This document shows, one piece after another, positions 1 to 7,186 of a stretch of 35,681 nt of DNA. The position numbers were made by a program, and so were the translations under genes. The notes under the pieces were generated by a model. That model was not told where the DNA came from and searched no databases. It worked only from the letters and a program-made list of their open reading frames with translations. Source of the DNA: Bradyrhizobium guangdongense (lineage in GTDB: Bacteria > Pseudomonadota > Alphaproteobacteria > Rhizobiales > Xanthobacteraceae); NCBI RefSeq assembly GCF_006483445.1, contig NZ_PPPT01000036.1, positions 1 through 35,681 on the forward strand. The letters are read 5' to 3'. The first letter of the stretch is position 1. Each line of letters begins with the position of its first letter.

Positions 1-4
1 CGAG

Positions 5-53
5 ATTCCGGGTTCGATGCTTCGCATCGTCCCGGAATGACGGCTTCGCCGTC
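5..53. repeat. Palindromic intergenic element at the 3' end of btuF
   Basis: Two hairpins are visible. Arms ATTCCGGG (5-12) and CCCGGAAT (31-38) enclose a smaller CGATG/CATCG stem (15-19 with 25-29). GACGGC (39-44) pairs with GCCGTC (48-53). The second stem reaches the btuF stop codon, so on the minus strand it forms at the end of the transporter mRNA and may end or protect it. No T-run follows, so a simple intrinsic terminator is doubtful. The same ATTCCGGG/CCCGGAAT arms recur at 26409-26440, so this looks like a member of a dispersed repeat family. Confidence 0.6.
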
Positions 54-897
54 ACTTTCCGATCCGCTTCATCTCGCTCACCAGCAGATCAAGCGCCTCC
101 GCCAGCATCACGCCGCCGCACACCGTGAGCCGGTCCGGGATCACGATGAGCTGGTCGGGTGGATAGAAGCGCGCCAGCGCCGGATGGAGCAGGAAGGCGC
201 GGCCTTCGTCCTCGGCGCGGTCGCCCGCTTCCGACAGCAGCAAAACGTCCGGCTTCAACGCCAAGATGCCTTCCAGCGAGATGAAGGCGCCATCGCCGAT
301 GCCGAGCTCGTCGGCCGCATTGCGCAAGCCCGCCTCGCGCAAGAGCACGCCGAGCAGGCTGTCACGGCCGGCAACCCAGCCGCGGCGCGACAGCGGCAGC
401 ACGCGACCGTTGCGCTGTCCGAGCGTCTCTCGCGCGCGCTGAATGGCCGCATCGATGCGCCCGACCTCGGCATTGGCGCGCTCGGCCTGACCCGTGATCT
501 CGCCCATCCGTACAATCTGCGCCTTCACCTCGTCCATGGTCCTCGGCACCGAGAACTCGGCGAGTTGCACACCGTTCGCCTGCAGCAGCTCGCGTGTGGC
601 TCGCTTGTCGAACAAGCTCGCCACCACGACATCGGGCTTGAGCACGAGGATGTCCTCGGCGCCGCCCGACAGCACCGGAAATTTTTGCGCCTCGGCCGCG
701 CGCCAGGATTGCCAGTCGTCGCGTGCGTAGCGGCTCAAGCCCACGATCTGGCCGGGATCGGCGAGCGAGAGCAGGAGCTGGTCGGTGCAGACATTCATCG
801 ACGCGATGCGGGGCTGTGCCGCGCACGCGGGGCATGCCGTCAGGAGGATTGCCGCGATGACCGGTGCCGCGGACCGCATCGTCAGACGTCCGCCCAT
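52..897 (-). CDS. btuF: Periplasmic substrate-binding protein of a cobalamin-type ABC importer (BtuF-like)
   Basis: This is a 281-residue secreted protein with an N-terminal signal peptide (hydrophobic stretch ending near ACPACAAQ). The body is typical of cluster A-II (helical backbone) metal-chelate binding proteins: an early PRIASMNVCTDQLLL strand, a LKPDVVVASL segment, and a second lobe with LKPDVLLLSE. Such proteins hand vitamin B12, heme or ferric siderophore to a BtuCD-type permease. It is the last gene of a leftward btuC-btuD-btuF order and overlaps the ATPase gene by 16 bases. An alternative ATG at 879 would remove the overlap and keep the signal peptide, so the start is uncertain. 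Cobalamin is preferred as substrate because the divergent receptor gene carries a B12 riboswitch. The protein alone does not exclude heme or siderophore. Confidence 0.85.
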   Translation of the reverse strand: MGGRLTMRSAAPVIAAILLTACPACAAQPRIASMNVCTDQLLLSLADPGQIVGLSRYARDDWQSWRAAEAQKFPVLSGGAEDILVLKPDVVVASLFDKRATRELLQANGVQLAEFSVPRTMDEVKAQIVRMGEITGQAERANAEVGRIDAAIQRARETLGQRNGRVLPLSRRGWVAGRDSLLGVLLREAGLRNAADELGIGDGAFISLEGILALKPDVLLLSEAGDRAEDEGRAFLLHPALARFYPPDQLIVIPDRLTVCGGVMLAEALDLLVSEMKRIGK

Positions 898-1661
898 GGT
901 ACGATCACGGCCTCCCGCTCATGCTCGGCGCGATAGGCCGTGATGCGGAAGACGTCGGCCAGCACCTGCTCAGACAGCGCTTCGGCGGGTTTGCCCTGCG
1001 ACGCCAGCTTTCCGCTCGACATCACCAGCACGCGATCGGCGAAACGCGCCGCGAGACCAAGATCGTGCGTTACGACGATCACCAGCACACCGGCATTGGC
1101 GGCCTTGCGCAGGGTCTGCATGACGTCGAGCTGATGGCGCGGATCGAGCGACGAGGTCGGTTCGTCCGCGAGGATGGCAGGCGCCTCGGTCGCCAGCACA
1201 CGTGCCAGCGCGACACGGCTGCGCTCACCGCCTGAGAGCTCGGTGGCGCGGCGATCGGCGAACTGCACGACGTCGGCAGCCTGCATGGCGCGCGCGACCG
1301 CGTCGGCATCGCGCGGCGACAGCCTGCCCGGATCGGTCGCGCCATGCGGATAGCGGCCGAGCGCGACGATATCGCGCGAGGCCAACGGCCAGTGCACGAT
1401 GTGGCCCTGCGGCAGATAGGCGAAGCGTCTTGCACGCTCACGCAACGACAGCGAGGCGAGCGCCCGGCCACCGATGTCGATGCTGCCACTCGCGGGAATG
1501 AGGCCTGCAAGCGCGCGGAGCAGCGTGGTCTTGCCGGCACCGTTCGGGCCGACCAGCGCGACGAGATGGCCTGATGACAGCGACAACGAAATATTTTGCA
1601 GCACGGCGCGGCCGCCGAGGCTGACATTGACGCCCTGCGCGGTGAGGAAGGCGTCACTCAT
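882..1661 (-). CDS. btuD: ABC transporter ATP-binding protein, BtuD/FecE type
   Basis: A 259-residue cytoplasmic ATPase that powers the BtuC-like permease. Walker A is GPNGAGKTT at residues 38-46, the Q-loop region is YLPQG near 82-86, the signature LSGGE is at 142-146, and Walker B ILADEP is at 163-168, followed by SSLDPRH. A VVTHDLG segment supplies the switch histidine. Length and motif order match the FecE/BtuD/HmuV family. It overlaps the upstream permease gene by four bases and the downstream binding-protein gene by 16, so the three genes are almost certainly co-transcribed and translationally coupled. Substrate cannot be read from an ATPase; cobalamin is inferred from the locus. Confidence 0.88.
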   Translation of the reverse strand: MSDAFLTAQGVNVSLGGRAVLQNISLSLSSGHLVALVGPNGAGKTTLLRALAGLIPASGSIDIGGRALASLSLRERARRFAYLPQGHIVHWPLASRDIVALGRYPHGATDPGRLSPRDADAVARAMQAADVVQFADRRATELSGGERSRVALARVLATEAPAILADEPTSSLDPRHQLDVMQTLRKAANAGVLVIVVTHDLGLAARFADRVLVMSSGKLASQGKPAEALSEQVLADVFRITAYRAEHEREAVIVPWADV

Positions 1662-2725
1662 GCGACGCCTCCGCTGAGCGCGCGGCGCTCGCGCACGATG
1701 AGATAGAGGAAGAAGGGAACGCCGATGATCGAGGTCAACACGCCGACCTTGATATCCGACGTGGAAGGAATGATCCGCACCGCGATGTCGGAGGCAAGCA
1801 GCAGCGCACTGCCCGCGAGTGCACTCGGCACGAGCAGCCGCGACGGATCATGCCCGATCAGCGGCCGCATCAGATGCGGCGCGACCAAGCCGATGAAGCC
1901 GATGGTGCCGGAGACCGCGACCGCACCGCCAACCCCGAGCGCGACGCCCGAGATGACCAGGAGCCTCAGCCGGTCGACATCGATGCCGAGGCTTTGTGCC
2001 GCCTCTTCACCCAGGCTAAGCGCGCGAAACGCGCTGCGCTGGCTGAGCAGCATCGCGCCGCCAACCAGGATGAACGGCAGCGCCAGCGCGACATGACGAA
2101 AGCTGCGGTCCTCCAGCGAACCCAGCAACCAGAACGCGATCTCGAGCACGATGAAGGCATTTTTGGAGAGGTTCATCACCAGCGCAGTCGCGGCCCCCGC
2201 GAGCGCGGAGATCGCGAGCCCGGCGAGGATCAGGATCAACAGCCCCGCGTTGCGGCCGGCAACGGCGAGTAGCGCGAACACCGAGGCGAATGCCGCGATG
2301 ATCGCCGCGACGGGCAGCGCGTAGGAGCGCACGTCGGCCAGCCCCAGCGCAATGATCAGCACCGCACCGAAGGCGGCTGATTGCGGCGCGCCGAACAACG
2401 ACGGCGAAGCCAGCGGGTTGCGCAACAGGCCCTGCAGCGCCGCACCGGATAGCCCGAGGATGCCACCAATCGCAAGCGCCAGGATCGTACGCGGCAGGCG
2501 GATCTCGCGCACGATCACCTGCGCCACGTCGCTGCCGCCGCCGAACAGCGCCTCGACGACTGACAGCGGCGACAGCCTGACCGCACCGATCCCGAGCGAG
2601 ATCAGCGCCAGCAGCACGACCAGCGCGATCAGCCCGGCCGTCACACCCATGCGCCGGCCAGCATCGGTGCCGGCCCCCTGAATCACGATCTGAGCGCTCT
2701 GATCATCCATCTCGACGATGCTCAT
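1658..2725 (-). CDS. btuC: ABC transporter permease, FecCD/BtuC family
   Basis: A 355-residue inner-membrane permease of the FecCD family, expected to have about ten transmembrane helices. Family features seen: RLPRTILALAIGGILGLSGAALQGLLRNPLASPSLFG near the front, GFIGLVAPHLMR in the second half, and a C-terminal IIGVPFFLYLIVRERRA. The reading frame stays open up to 3532, but that extension would be antisense to the riboswitch leader and the start of the receptor gene and is arginine- and proline-rich. The ATG at 2725 (MSIVEMDDQ) gives a normal family length and was chosen. No strong Shine-Dalgarno precedes it, and an in-frame ATG at 2710 is possible. First gene of the leftward BtuCDF-type operon, divergent from the B12-regulated receptor. 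Confidence 0.87.
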   Translation of the reverse strand: MSIVEMDDQSAQIVIQGAGTDAGRRMGVTAGLIALVVLLALISLGIGAVRLSPLSVVEALFGGGSDVAQVIVREIRLPRTILALAIGGILGLSGAALQGLLRNPLASPSLFGAPQSAAFGAVLIIALGLADVRSYALPVAAIIAAFASVFALLAVAGRNAGLLILILAGLAISALAGAATALVMNLSKNAFIVLEIAFWLLGSLEDRSFRHVALALPFILVGGAMLLSQRSAFRALSLGEEAAQSLGIDVDRLRLLVISGVALGVGGAVAVSGTIGFIGLVAPHLMRPLIGHDPSRLLVPSALAGSALLLASDIAVRIIPSTSDIKVGVLTSIIGVPFFLYLIVRERRALSGGVA

Positions 2726-2796
2726 ACATCGACTGGAACCGGGCACAAGCGCGTTGCGAACAAACCACGTACCGGCCTTTATCGAAGGGAGGCGGA

Positions 2797-2826
2797 TTGA
2801 CTCCTGTTTCGGCTGCCTCCTAGATG
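2797..2826 (+). promoter_or_regulatory. Putative promoter of the riboswitch-receptor transcript
   Basis: TTGACT (2797-2802) matches the -35 consensus at five of six positions. After an 18-base spacer comes TAGATG (2821-2826), a weak -10. Initiation would fall near 2832, exactly where the riboswitch P1 stem starts. That coincidence is the main support; the -10 is poor. Confidence 0.4.
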
Positions 2827-2831
2827 AACGA

Positions 2832-3001
2832 GACGGTTCCCTTCGGGGACGAAATGGGAATGCGGTGCGGGATTTTTTCCCTATGCCGCGGCTGCCCCCG
2901 CAACTGTAAGCGGCGAATTCTTCGTCAAAAAGCCACTGGGGTCCTCGGTTCCTGGGAAGGCGATGAAGGGTAACGACCCGCAAGCCAGGAGACCTGCCGT
3001 C
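2832..3001 (+). ncRNA. Cobalamin (adenosylcobalamin-type) riboswitch
   Basis: The leader carries the conserved B12 aptamer blocks in order: GGTTCCCTTCGGGGACGAAA near 2835, the GCAACTGTAAGCGG core near 2900-2913, a GCCACTGGG block at 2932-2940, GGGAAGGCG at 2954-2962, and the B12 box GCAAGCCAGGAGACCTGCC at 2980-2998. P1 closes as GACGG (2832-2836) with CCGTC (2997-3001). It senses cobalamin and represses the downstream TonB-dependent receptor. The expression platform is listed separately. Confidence 0.95.
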
Positions 3002-3075
3002 AGCCGTGGTCACACGCGATGATGTCGGTCGGGGTGTACGGACATTGGCCTTATCGGAACGCGGGAAGCGCAACC

Positions 3076-3127
3076 GGTGAGACCTCGTTCGCTGTGACGT
3101 GCCACTGACGTCATGCCGAGGTCCACC
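3076..3127 (+). promoter_or_regulatory. Riboswitch expression platform: hairpin sequestering the receptor Shine-Dalgarno
   Basis: GGTG-A-GACCTCG (3076-3087) pairs with CGAGGTC-CACC (3117-3127) over 11 base pairs with a single bulged A at 3080. The 3' strand contains the GAGGT Shine-Dalgarno (3118-3122) and stops two bases before the ATG at 3129. Inside the loop, GACGT (3096-3100) pairs with ACGTC (3108-3112). This indicates translational control by ribosome-site burial rather than intrinsic termination; no T-run follows. The anti-sequestering partner in the aptamer was not identified. Confidence 0.65.
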
Positions 3128-3128
3128 G

Positions 3129-5396
3129 ATGTTGTCCGTTCCGAGAGCCGCAAGGCGACAAAGTTCGCTTCTGCTCGCCTCCAGTTTCCTCGTTCTCAGC
3201 GTAACCGCCGCCCGCGCCCAGGTCGTCGCCGAACAATTGCCTCCCGTCGAGGTCGCCAGGCCTGGCGACCAGAACCAGACGCGGGCGCGCGCGACCGGCG
3301 ATTCCGGCGCCAGCTCACCGCGGCGCGCGCCGTCCACGCCGTCGCAGGGCGACGGCACGGCCAGCGGCGCGTCGACCGGTAGTGGCGGCGCGTCCGCCAC
3401 CGGTAGCGCCGCGCAATCCGGCGGCATCGTCGGTGCCGCCACCACCGTGATCACGGCCGCCGACATTGCGCATTCCCCGGCACAGTCGCTCGCCGAGATC
3501 ATCGCGACGCAGACGCCGGGCGCCCAGCTCACGACGCTCTATGGCGGCCCCGTTGCCGCAAAAACCACCGTCGACCTGCGCGGTTTTGGCGCGTTCGCCA
3601 GCGCCAATACGCTGGTTCTGATCAACGGGCGCAGGCTCAACGACATCGACATGGCGCAGGTGGACCTCTCCACCATTCCGCTCAATTCGATCGAGCGCAT
3701 CGAGATCACCCGCGGCAATTCCGGCGCGGTGCTCTATGGCGATAACGCGGTCGGCGGCACGATCAACATCGTCACCAAGACCGGCGTCGGCGGCCCGCCG
3801 GTGTCGATGCGCATCGAGAGCGGCTTTGGCTCGTTCAACACCCGACAGGGCGCGGTCTCGACCGCGCTCAATTTCGGCAACTGGTCGACCTCGTTCTACG
3901 GCAATGCCGTCAAGACCGACGGCTATCGCGCGAACAATCAATATGTTCAGGAGAACGGCGTCGGGAACCTCAACTACACCTCTCCCGGATTCACCGCGTT
4001 CTTCAACGTGAGCGGCGACAATCAGGAGCTCCGACTGCCCGGCGGACGGCTGGTGGATCCCTCCATCGGCGTCGATCTGGTCACGACCGATCGGCGCGGC
4101 GCAGCTACGCCGTTCGACTATGCCAATCAGCAGGGCGCGAGCGCGACGGCCGGCTTCACCAAGACGCTGGTGAACGGCGTCGATTTGATCGTCGACGGCG
4201 GCGTGCGCGACAAGAAGCAGCAGGGCGCGTTCTTCTCCAGCCCGACACCAGTGCCGGACTTCTTCACCTCGACATATGTGGATGCGCATCTGCAGACCTG
4301 GTCGATCACGCCGCGGCTCAGCATCAAGAGCATGCTGTTCGGCCTACCGTCGACGCTGCTCACCGGCGTCGACTATTACGATGCGAGCTTCGAGCAGAAG
4401 CGCGGTGCCGGCCAGGGCCTCGCACCATGGCATACCTATGACCTCCGCCAGCAGACGGTTGCCGGCTATTTCCAGCACACCGTCGGGATTGCGCCGACCA
4501 CCGATATTTCCTACGGCGCGCGCGTGCAGAACATCAATCTGTCGGCGCGCGACGGGTTCGACGCGACGGCACCCTTCAACACCGCGATATTCGGCGCCGA
4601 TATCGGCGCGTTGCCGCTCAACAGCAACGAGACGCAATACGCACTGCATCTCGGCGCCGAGCACCGGCTCAATGACGTCTTCACTCTGTTCGGCCGCGCC
4701 GCGCGCGCTTTCCGCACGCCCGACGTCGATGAGCGGGTATCGTCCGGACCGTCGTTCGACCCGTTCACCTTTGCGGCGATCCCGCAGACCTTCCAGTTGA
4801 ACACGCAGACGTCGAAGGACGTCGAAAGCGGACTTCGCATCAAGGGCGGCGGCTTGCAGATGCAGACCAGCGTCTACCTGATGGACCTCACCAACGAGAT
4901 CCATTTCAGTCCGGTGCTGTTCTACAATACCAATCTGGATCCGACCCGGCGTTACGGCTCGGAGACCAGCCTCTCCTACCGCGTCAACGATTCCCTGCTG
5001 CTGCGCTCGGGCATGGCCTATACGCGGGCGATCTTCCGCGAAGGCATTTGGGCTGGCAACGACGTGCCGCTGGTCTCGCGCTATACCGCGACTGCGGGCC
5101 TGACCTGGAACATCTGGCAGAATTTTGTCGTGCTCGATGCGACGGCGCGGTTCTGGACCGAGCGACGCATGGATAACGACCAGGCCAATACGCAAAGGGT
5201 GATCCCGGCCGACGCCACGATCGACCTGAAACTCTCCGGTCGGCACGAGCGCTTCTTCTGGTCGTTCAGCGTCAACAATGTACTGAACGCGCTCTATTAC
5301 GACTACGCGATCGCAAGCACCTTCACCAACGGCCGCTTCAGCGCCTATCCGCTGCCCGGGCGCACCTATCTGCTGAAGGCCGGCGCGACGTTCTGA
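3129..5396 (+). CDS. btuB: TonB-dependent outer-membrane receptor, cobalamin-type (BtuB-like)
   Basis: A 755-residue outer-membrane active transporter that takes up vitamin B12 using TonB energy. Residues 1-30 are a signal peptide cleaved after ARA. A TonB-box-like LPPVEV lies at 37-42, followed by an unusually long Ser/Gly/Thr/Ala-rich linker to about residue 98. The plug follows (TLVLINGRRLNDIDM at 161-175, IERIEITRGNSGAVLYG at 188-204, GGTINIVTKTG ending at 219), then the beta-barrel ending in a C-terminal phenylalanine. The ATG at 3129 has GAGGT six bases upstream. A longer in-frame GTG start at 3099 lies inside the regulatory hairpin and is rejected. Cobalamin specificity is inferred from the riboswitch and the divergent BtuCDF genes; receptor sequences alone do not separate B12 from siderophores well. 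Confidence 0.9.
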   Translation: MLSVPRAARRQSSLLLASSFLVLSVTAARAQVVAEQLPPVEVARPGDQNQTRARATGDSGASSPRRAPSTPSQGDGTASGASTGSGGASATGSAAQSGGIVGAATTVITAADIAHSPAQSLAEIIATQTPGAQLTTLYGGPVAAKTTVDLRGFGAFASANTLVLINGRRLNDIDMAQVDLSTIPLNSIERIEITRGNSGAVLYGDNAVGGTINIVTKTGVGGPPVSMRIESGFGSFNTRQGAVSTALNFGNWSTSFYGNAVKTDGYRANNQYVQENGVGNLNYTSPGFTAFFNVSGDNQELRLPGGRLVDPSIGVDLVTTDRRGAATPFDYANQQGASATAGFTKTLVNGVDLIVDGGVRDKKQQGAFFSSPTPVPDFFTSTYVDAHLQTWSITPRLSIKSMLFGLPSTLLTGVDYYDASFEQKRGAGQGLAPWHTYDLRQQTVAGYFQHTVGIAPTTDISYGARVQNINLSARDGFDATAPFNTAIFGADIGALPLNSNETQYALHLGAEHRLNDVFTLFGRAARAFRTPDVDERVSSGPSFDPFTFAAIPQTFQLNTQTSKDVESGLRIKGGGLQMQTSVYLMDLTNEIHFSPVLFYNTNLDPTRRYGSETSLSYRVNDSLLLRSGMAYTRAIFREGIWAGNDVPLVSRYTATAGLTWNIWQNFVVLDATARFWTERRMDNDQANTQRVIPADATIDLKLSGRHERFFWSFSVNNVLNALYYDYAIASTFTNGRFSAYPLPGRTYLLKAGATF

Positions 5397-5410
5397 ATGA
5401 TCGTCACAAG

Positions 5411-5436
5411 AGGCGGCCGGCGCAAGCCGGCCGCCT
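5411..5436 (+). terminator. Hairpin after the TonB receptor gene
   Basis: AGGCGGCCGGC (5411-5421) pairs perfectly with GCCGGCCGCCT (5426-5436) around a GCAA tetraloop, 14 bases after the receptor stop codon. Only TTGAG follows rather than a T-run, so it may be a weak intrinsic terminator or an mRNA 3'-end stabiliser. Confidence 0.55.
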
Positions 5437-5449
5437 TGAGAAAGGTCAA

Positions 5450-5467
5450 GGAAATCGCGCGATTTCC
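5450..5467. other. Perfect 18-bp palindrome upstream of the small acidic protein
   Basis: GGAAATCGCGCGATTTCC is a perfect palindrome 41 bases before the ATG of the 55-residue ORF. It could be a regulator-binding site for that gene or a second 3' structure of the receptor transcript. No paired copy was found nearby. Confidence 0.35.
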
Positions 5468-5508
5468 GGCTAAGGTGAGTTACAAAGCATCACCATTCGA
5501 GGAATGCC

Positions 5509-5676
5509 ATGGCCGGCAAAAAGGACCCGTCGCCGAAGGTGGCCGACGTTAAGAAGGCAGACGACAAGACCATGAAGCCGCCGCCCCCACCGAGCGATAC
5601 CGACGACGACTACGAAGACGGCGACATCGCCACTCCCAAGCGGGATCGCTACGGGACCGATGACGAGCCGTTGTGA
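5509..5676 (+). CDS. Small acidic hypothetical protein (55 residues)
   Basis: The frame runs from ATG 5509 to TGA 5676 with a GAGGA Shine-Dalgarno at 5499-5503 and encodes 55 residues. The N-terminal half is lysine-rich (MAGKKDPSPKVADVKKADDK). A run of five prolines follows (residues 24-28), then a DTDDDYEDGD acidic stretch (30-39) and an ATPKRDRYGTDDEPL tail. It looks intrinsically disordered, with no signal peptide, membrane segment or cysteine. I do not recognise a family. The ribosome site, charge patterning and third-position GC support a real gene, and the position between two well-defined genes leaves room for it. It could be a nucleic-acid or protein-binding accessory; nothing in the sequence says which. 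Confidence 0.6.
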   Translation: MAGKKDPSPKVADVKKADDKTMKPPPPPSDTDDDYEDGDIATPKRDRYGTDDEPL

Positions 5677-5786
5677 GACGGGTGCCTGCCTTGTCGTCCG
5701 CACTACCTGCCATGCGCCCACATTCATGGACAAATAACCGCTTCCCCCGATAATTTGCGCCTCCATTCGGGAGTGAAACGGAACTG

Positions 5787-6998
5787 ATGGCCGACGTTCT
5801 CGCCGCACCGCAGCAAGGCAAGGCGGACAGCACGCTGCGCACCCTGACCGGAATCTCGATCGCGCATTGGGTCAGCCATTTCCATCTGCTGGTCCTGCCG
5901 ATGCTGTTCCCGTTCCTGAAAGTCCAGCTTGGCGTCGGTTATATCGAGCTCGGCTTTGCGCTCACTGTATTCGCGGTGGTCTCGGGCCTGACGCAGGCAC
6001 CGACCGGCTATCTCGTCGATCATTTTGGCGCACGCAAGATCCTGCTGGGTGGGCTGGTGCTGGGTGGGCTCGCGCTCATGCTGCTCGGCCTGCATCTGAG
6101 CTACGCCTCGCTGGTCGCCTGCGCCGTGCTGCTCGGGCTCGCCAACAGTGTCTACCATCCCGCCGACTACGCGATCCTCGCCGAGCACATGGACGAGGCG
6201 CGGATGGGCCGCGCCTTCTCCATCCACACCTTTGCCGGCTATTTCGGTGGCGCCGTGGCGCCTGCGATCGTCGCGGCCTTCGTCGCGATCGGCGGCGGTG
6301 CGGGCGCTCTGATCGCGTCGGGCGCGATCGGCGTGCTGATCGCGCTGCTGCTCGTGGCCATGAGCATTCCCGACGCCGGCGCGCACAAGAAGAAGCCGGG
6401 CGCCGAGGACGCTCCGAAGCAGGCGGTGATCACGCCGGCGCTGATGATGCTGACGGCGCTGTTCATGCTGCTGAGCCTGTCGGTCGCCGGCATCAGCAAT
6501 TTTGGTGTCGTCGCGCTGATGGGCGGCTATGGCGCCACCTACTCCGCGGCCAACATCGCGCTGACGGCGTTCCTGTCGGCAAGCGCCGTCGGCGTGCTCG
6601 CGGGCGGCTTTCTCGCCGACCGTACCGAACGCCACGGCCAGCTCGCCGCGCTCTGCTTTGGCGCGAATGCAGCGATCGTGCTTTTGATCGCGACGACCAC
6701 GCTGCCCGGCTGGGTGCTCACCGCTGCCATGACGCTGGCGGGCTTCCTCTCCGGCGTGATCGCACCTTCGCGCGACATGCTGGTGCGCAACGCCGCGCCC
6801 GCAGGCGCGGCAGGCCGCGCCTTCGGGATCGTCTCGACCGGCTTCAATCTCGGCGGCATCGTCAGCCCGCTGCTGTTCGGCTGGATCATGGACCGCAACG
6901 CGCCGCACTGGGTGTTTGGCGCGTCGGTCGTGTTCATGGTCGCGACGGTGGTGCTGTCGCTGTTGACGGAGCGGCGGGAGCGGGCGGCGACGGTCTAG
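5787..6998 (+). CDS. MFS transporter, 12-TM
   Basis: A 403-residue major facilitator superfamily membrane protein. Helix 1 contains ISIAHWVSHFHLLVLPMLFPFL. The helix 2-3 loop has DHFGARKILLGG, matching the MFS signature D-x-x-G-R/A-R/K. A LANSVYHPADYAILAEHMD segment lies near helix 4-5, with a charged central loop (AHKKKPGAEDAPKQ) near residues 196-210 separating the two six-helix halves. The N-terminal histidine-containing helix resembles Fsr-like (fosmidomycin-resistance) MFS proteins, but the substrate cannot be assigned. A secondary-active inner-membrane transporter is certain; direction (uptake or efflux) is not. It stands alone, converging on another MFS gene, with a palindromic repeat between the two stop codons. 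Confidence 0.85.
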   Translation: MADVLAAPQQGKADSTLRTLTGISIAHWVSHFHLLVLPMLFPFLKVQLGVGYIELGFALTVFAVVSGLTQAPTGYLVDHFGARKILLGGLVLGGLALMLLGLHLSYASLVACAVLLGLANSVYHPADYAILAEHMDEARMGRAFSIHTFAGYFGGAVAPAIVAAFVAIGGGAGALIASGAIGVLIALLLVAMSIPDAGAHKKKPGAEDAPKQAVITPALMMLTALFMLLSLSVAGISNFGVVALMGGYGATYSAANIALTAFLSASAVGVLAGGFLADRTERHGQLAALCFGANAAIVLLIATTTLPGWVLTAAMTLAGFLSGVIAPSRDMLVRNAAPAGAAGRAFGIVSTGFNLGGIVSPLLFGWIMDRNAPHWVFGASVVFMVATVVLSLLTERRERAATV

Positions 6999-7009
6999 CT
7001 CGTTGCCGG

Positions 7010-7151
7010 CCCATAACCACTGGCTGTCGTTTGGCGAAGACTGGCAATTGGCAGCTCGCGCAACAACCGCTTCCTGTGGTTATGGGTCTCGGATCTGCGC
7101 GCGCTACTGGACGGCTTTCGCCGCCAGGGGTGCGCTTGTCCGGGACGACAG
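7010..7151. repeat. Nested-palindrome intergenic element, copy 1 (left outer arm missing)
   Basis: Inner arms CCCATAACCAC (7010-7020) and GTGGTTATGGG (7076-7086) are perfect complements. Between them lies the central block starting TTTGGCGAAGA at 7030. To the right is only one outer arm, CGCTTGTCCGGGACGACA (7133-7150); its left partner, present in copies 3 and 4, is absent. It lies 11 bases after one MFS stop codon, between two convergent genes, so it could work as a two-way terminator. Confidence 0.8.
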
Positions 7152-7186
7152 TAATAGTTTTGGCGCGTCTTACCCCACCAAACGAC

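Noticed and set aside
3099..3128. GTG start giving the TonB receptor ten extra residues
   Set aside because: It lies in the loop of the regulatory hairpin and has no ribosome site. The ATG at 3129 has GAGGT at proper spacing and a clean signal peptide.
2726..3532. 269-residue N-terminal extension of the BtuC-type permease
   Set aside because: It is antisense to the cobalamin riboswitch and the start of the receptor gene, has no family similarity, and would make the permease far too long.
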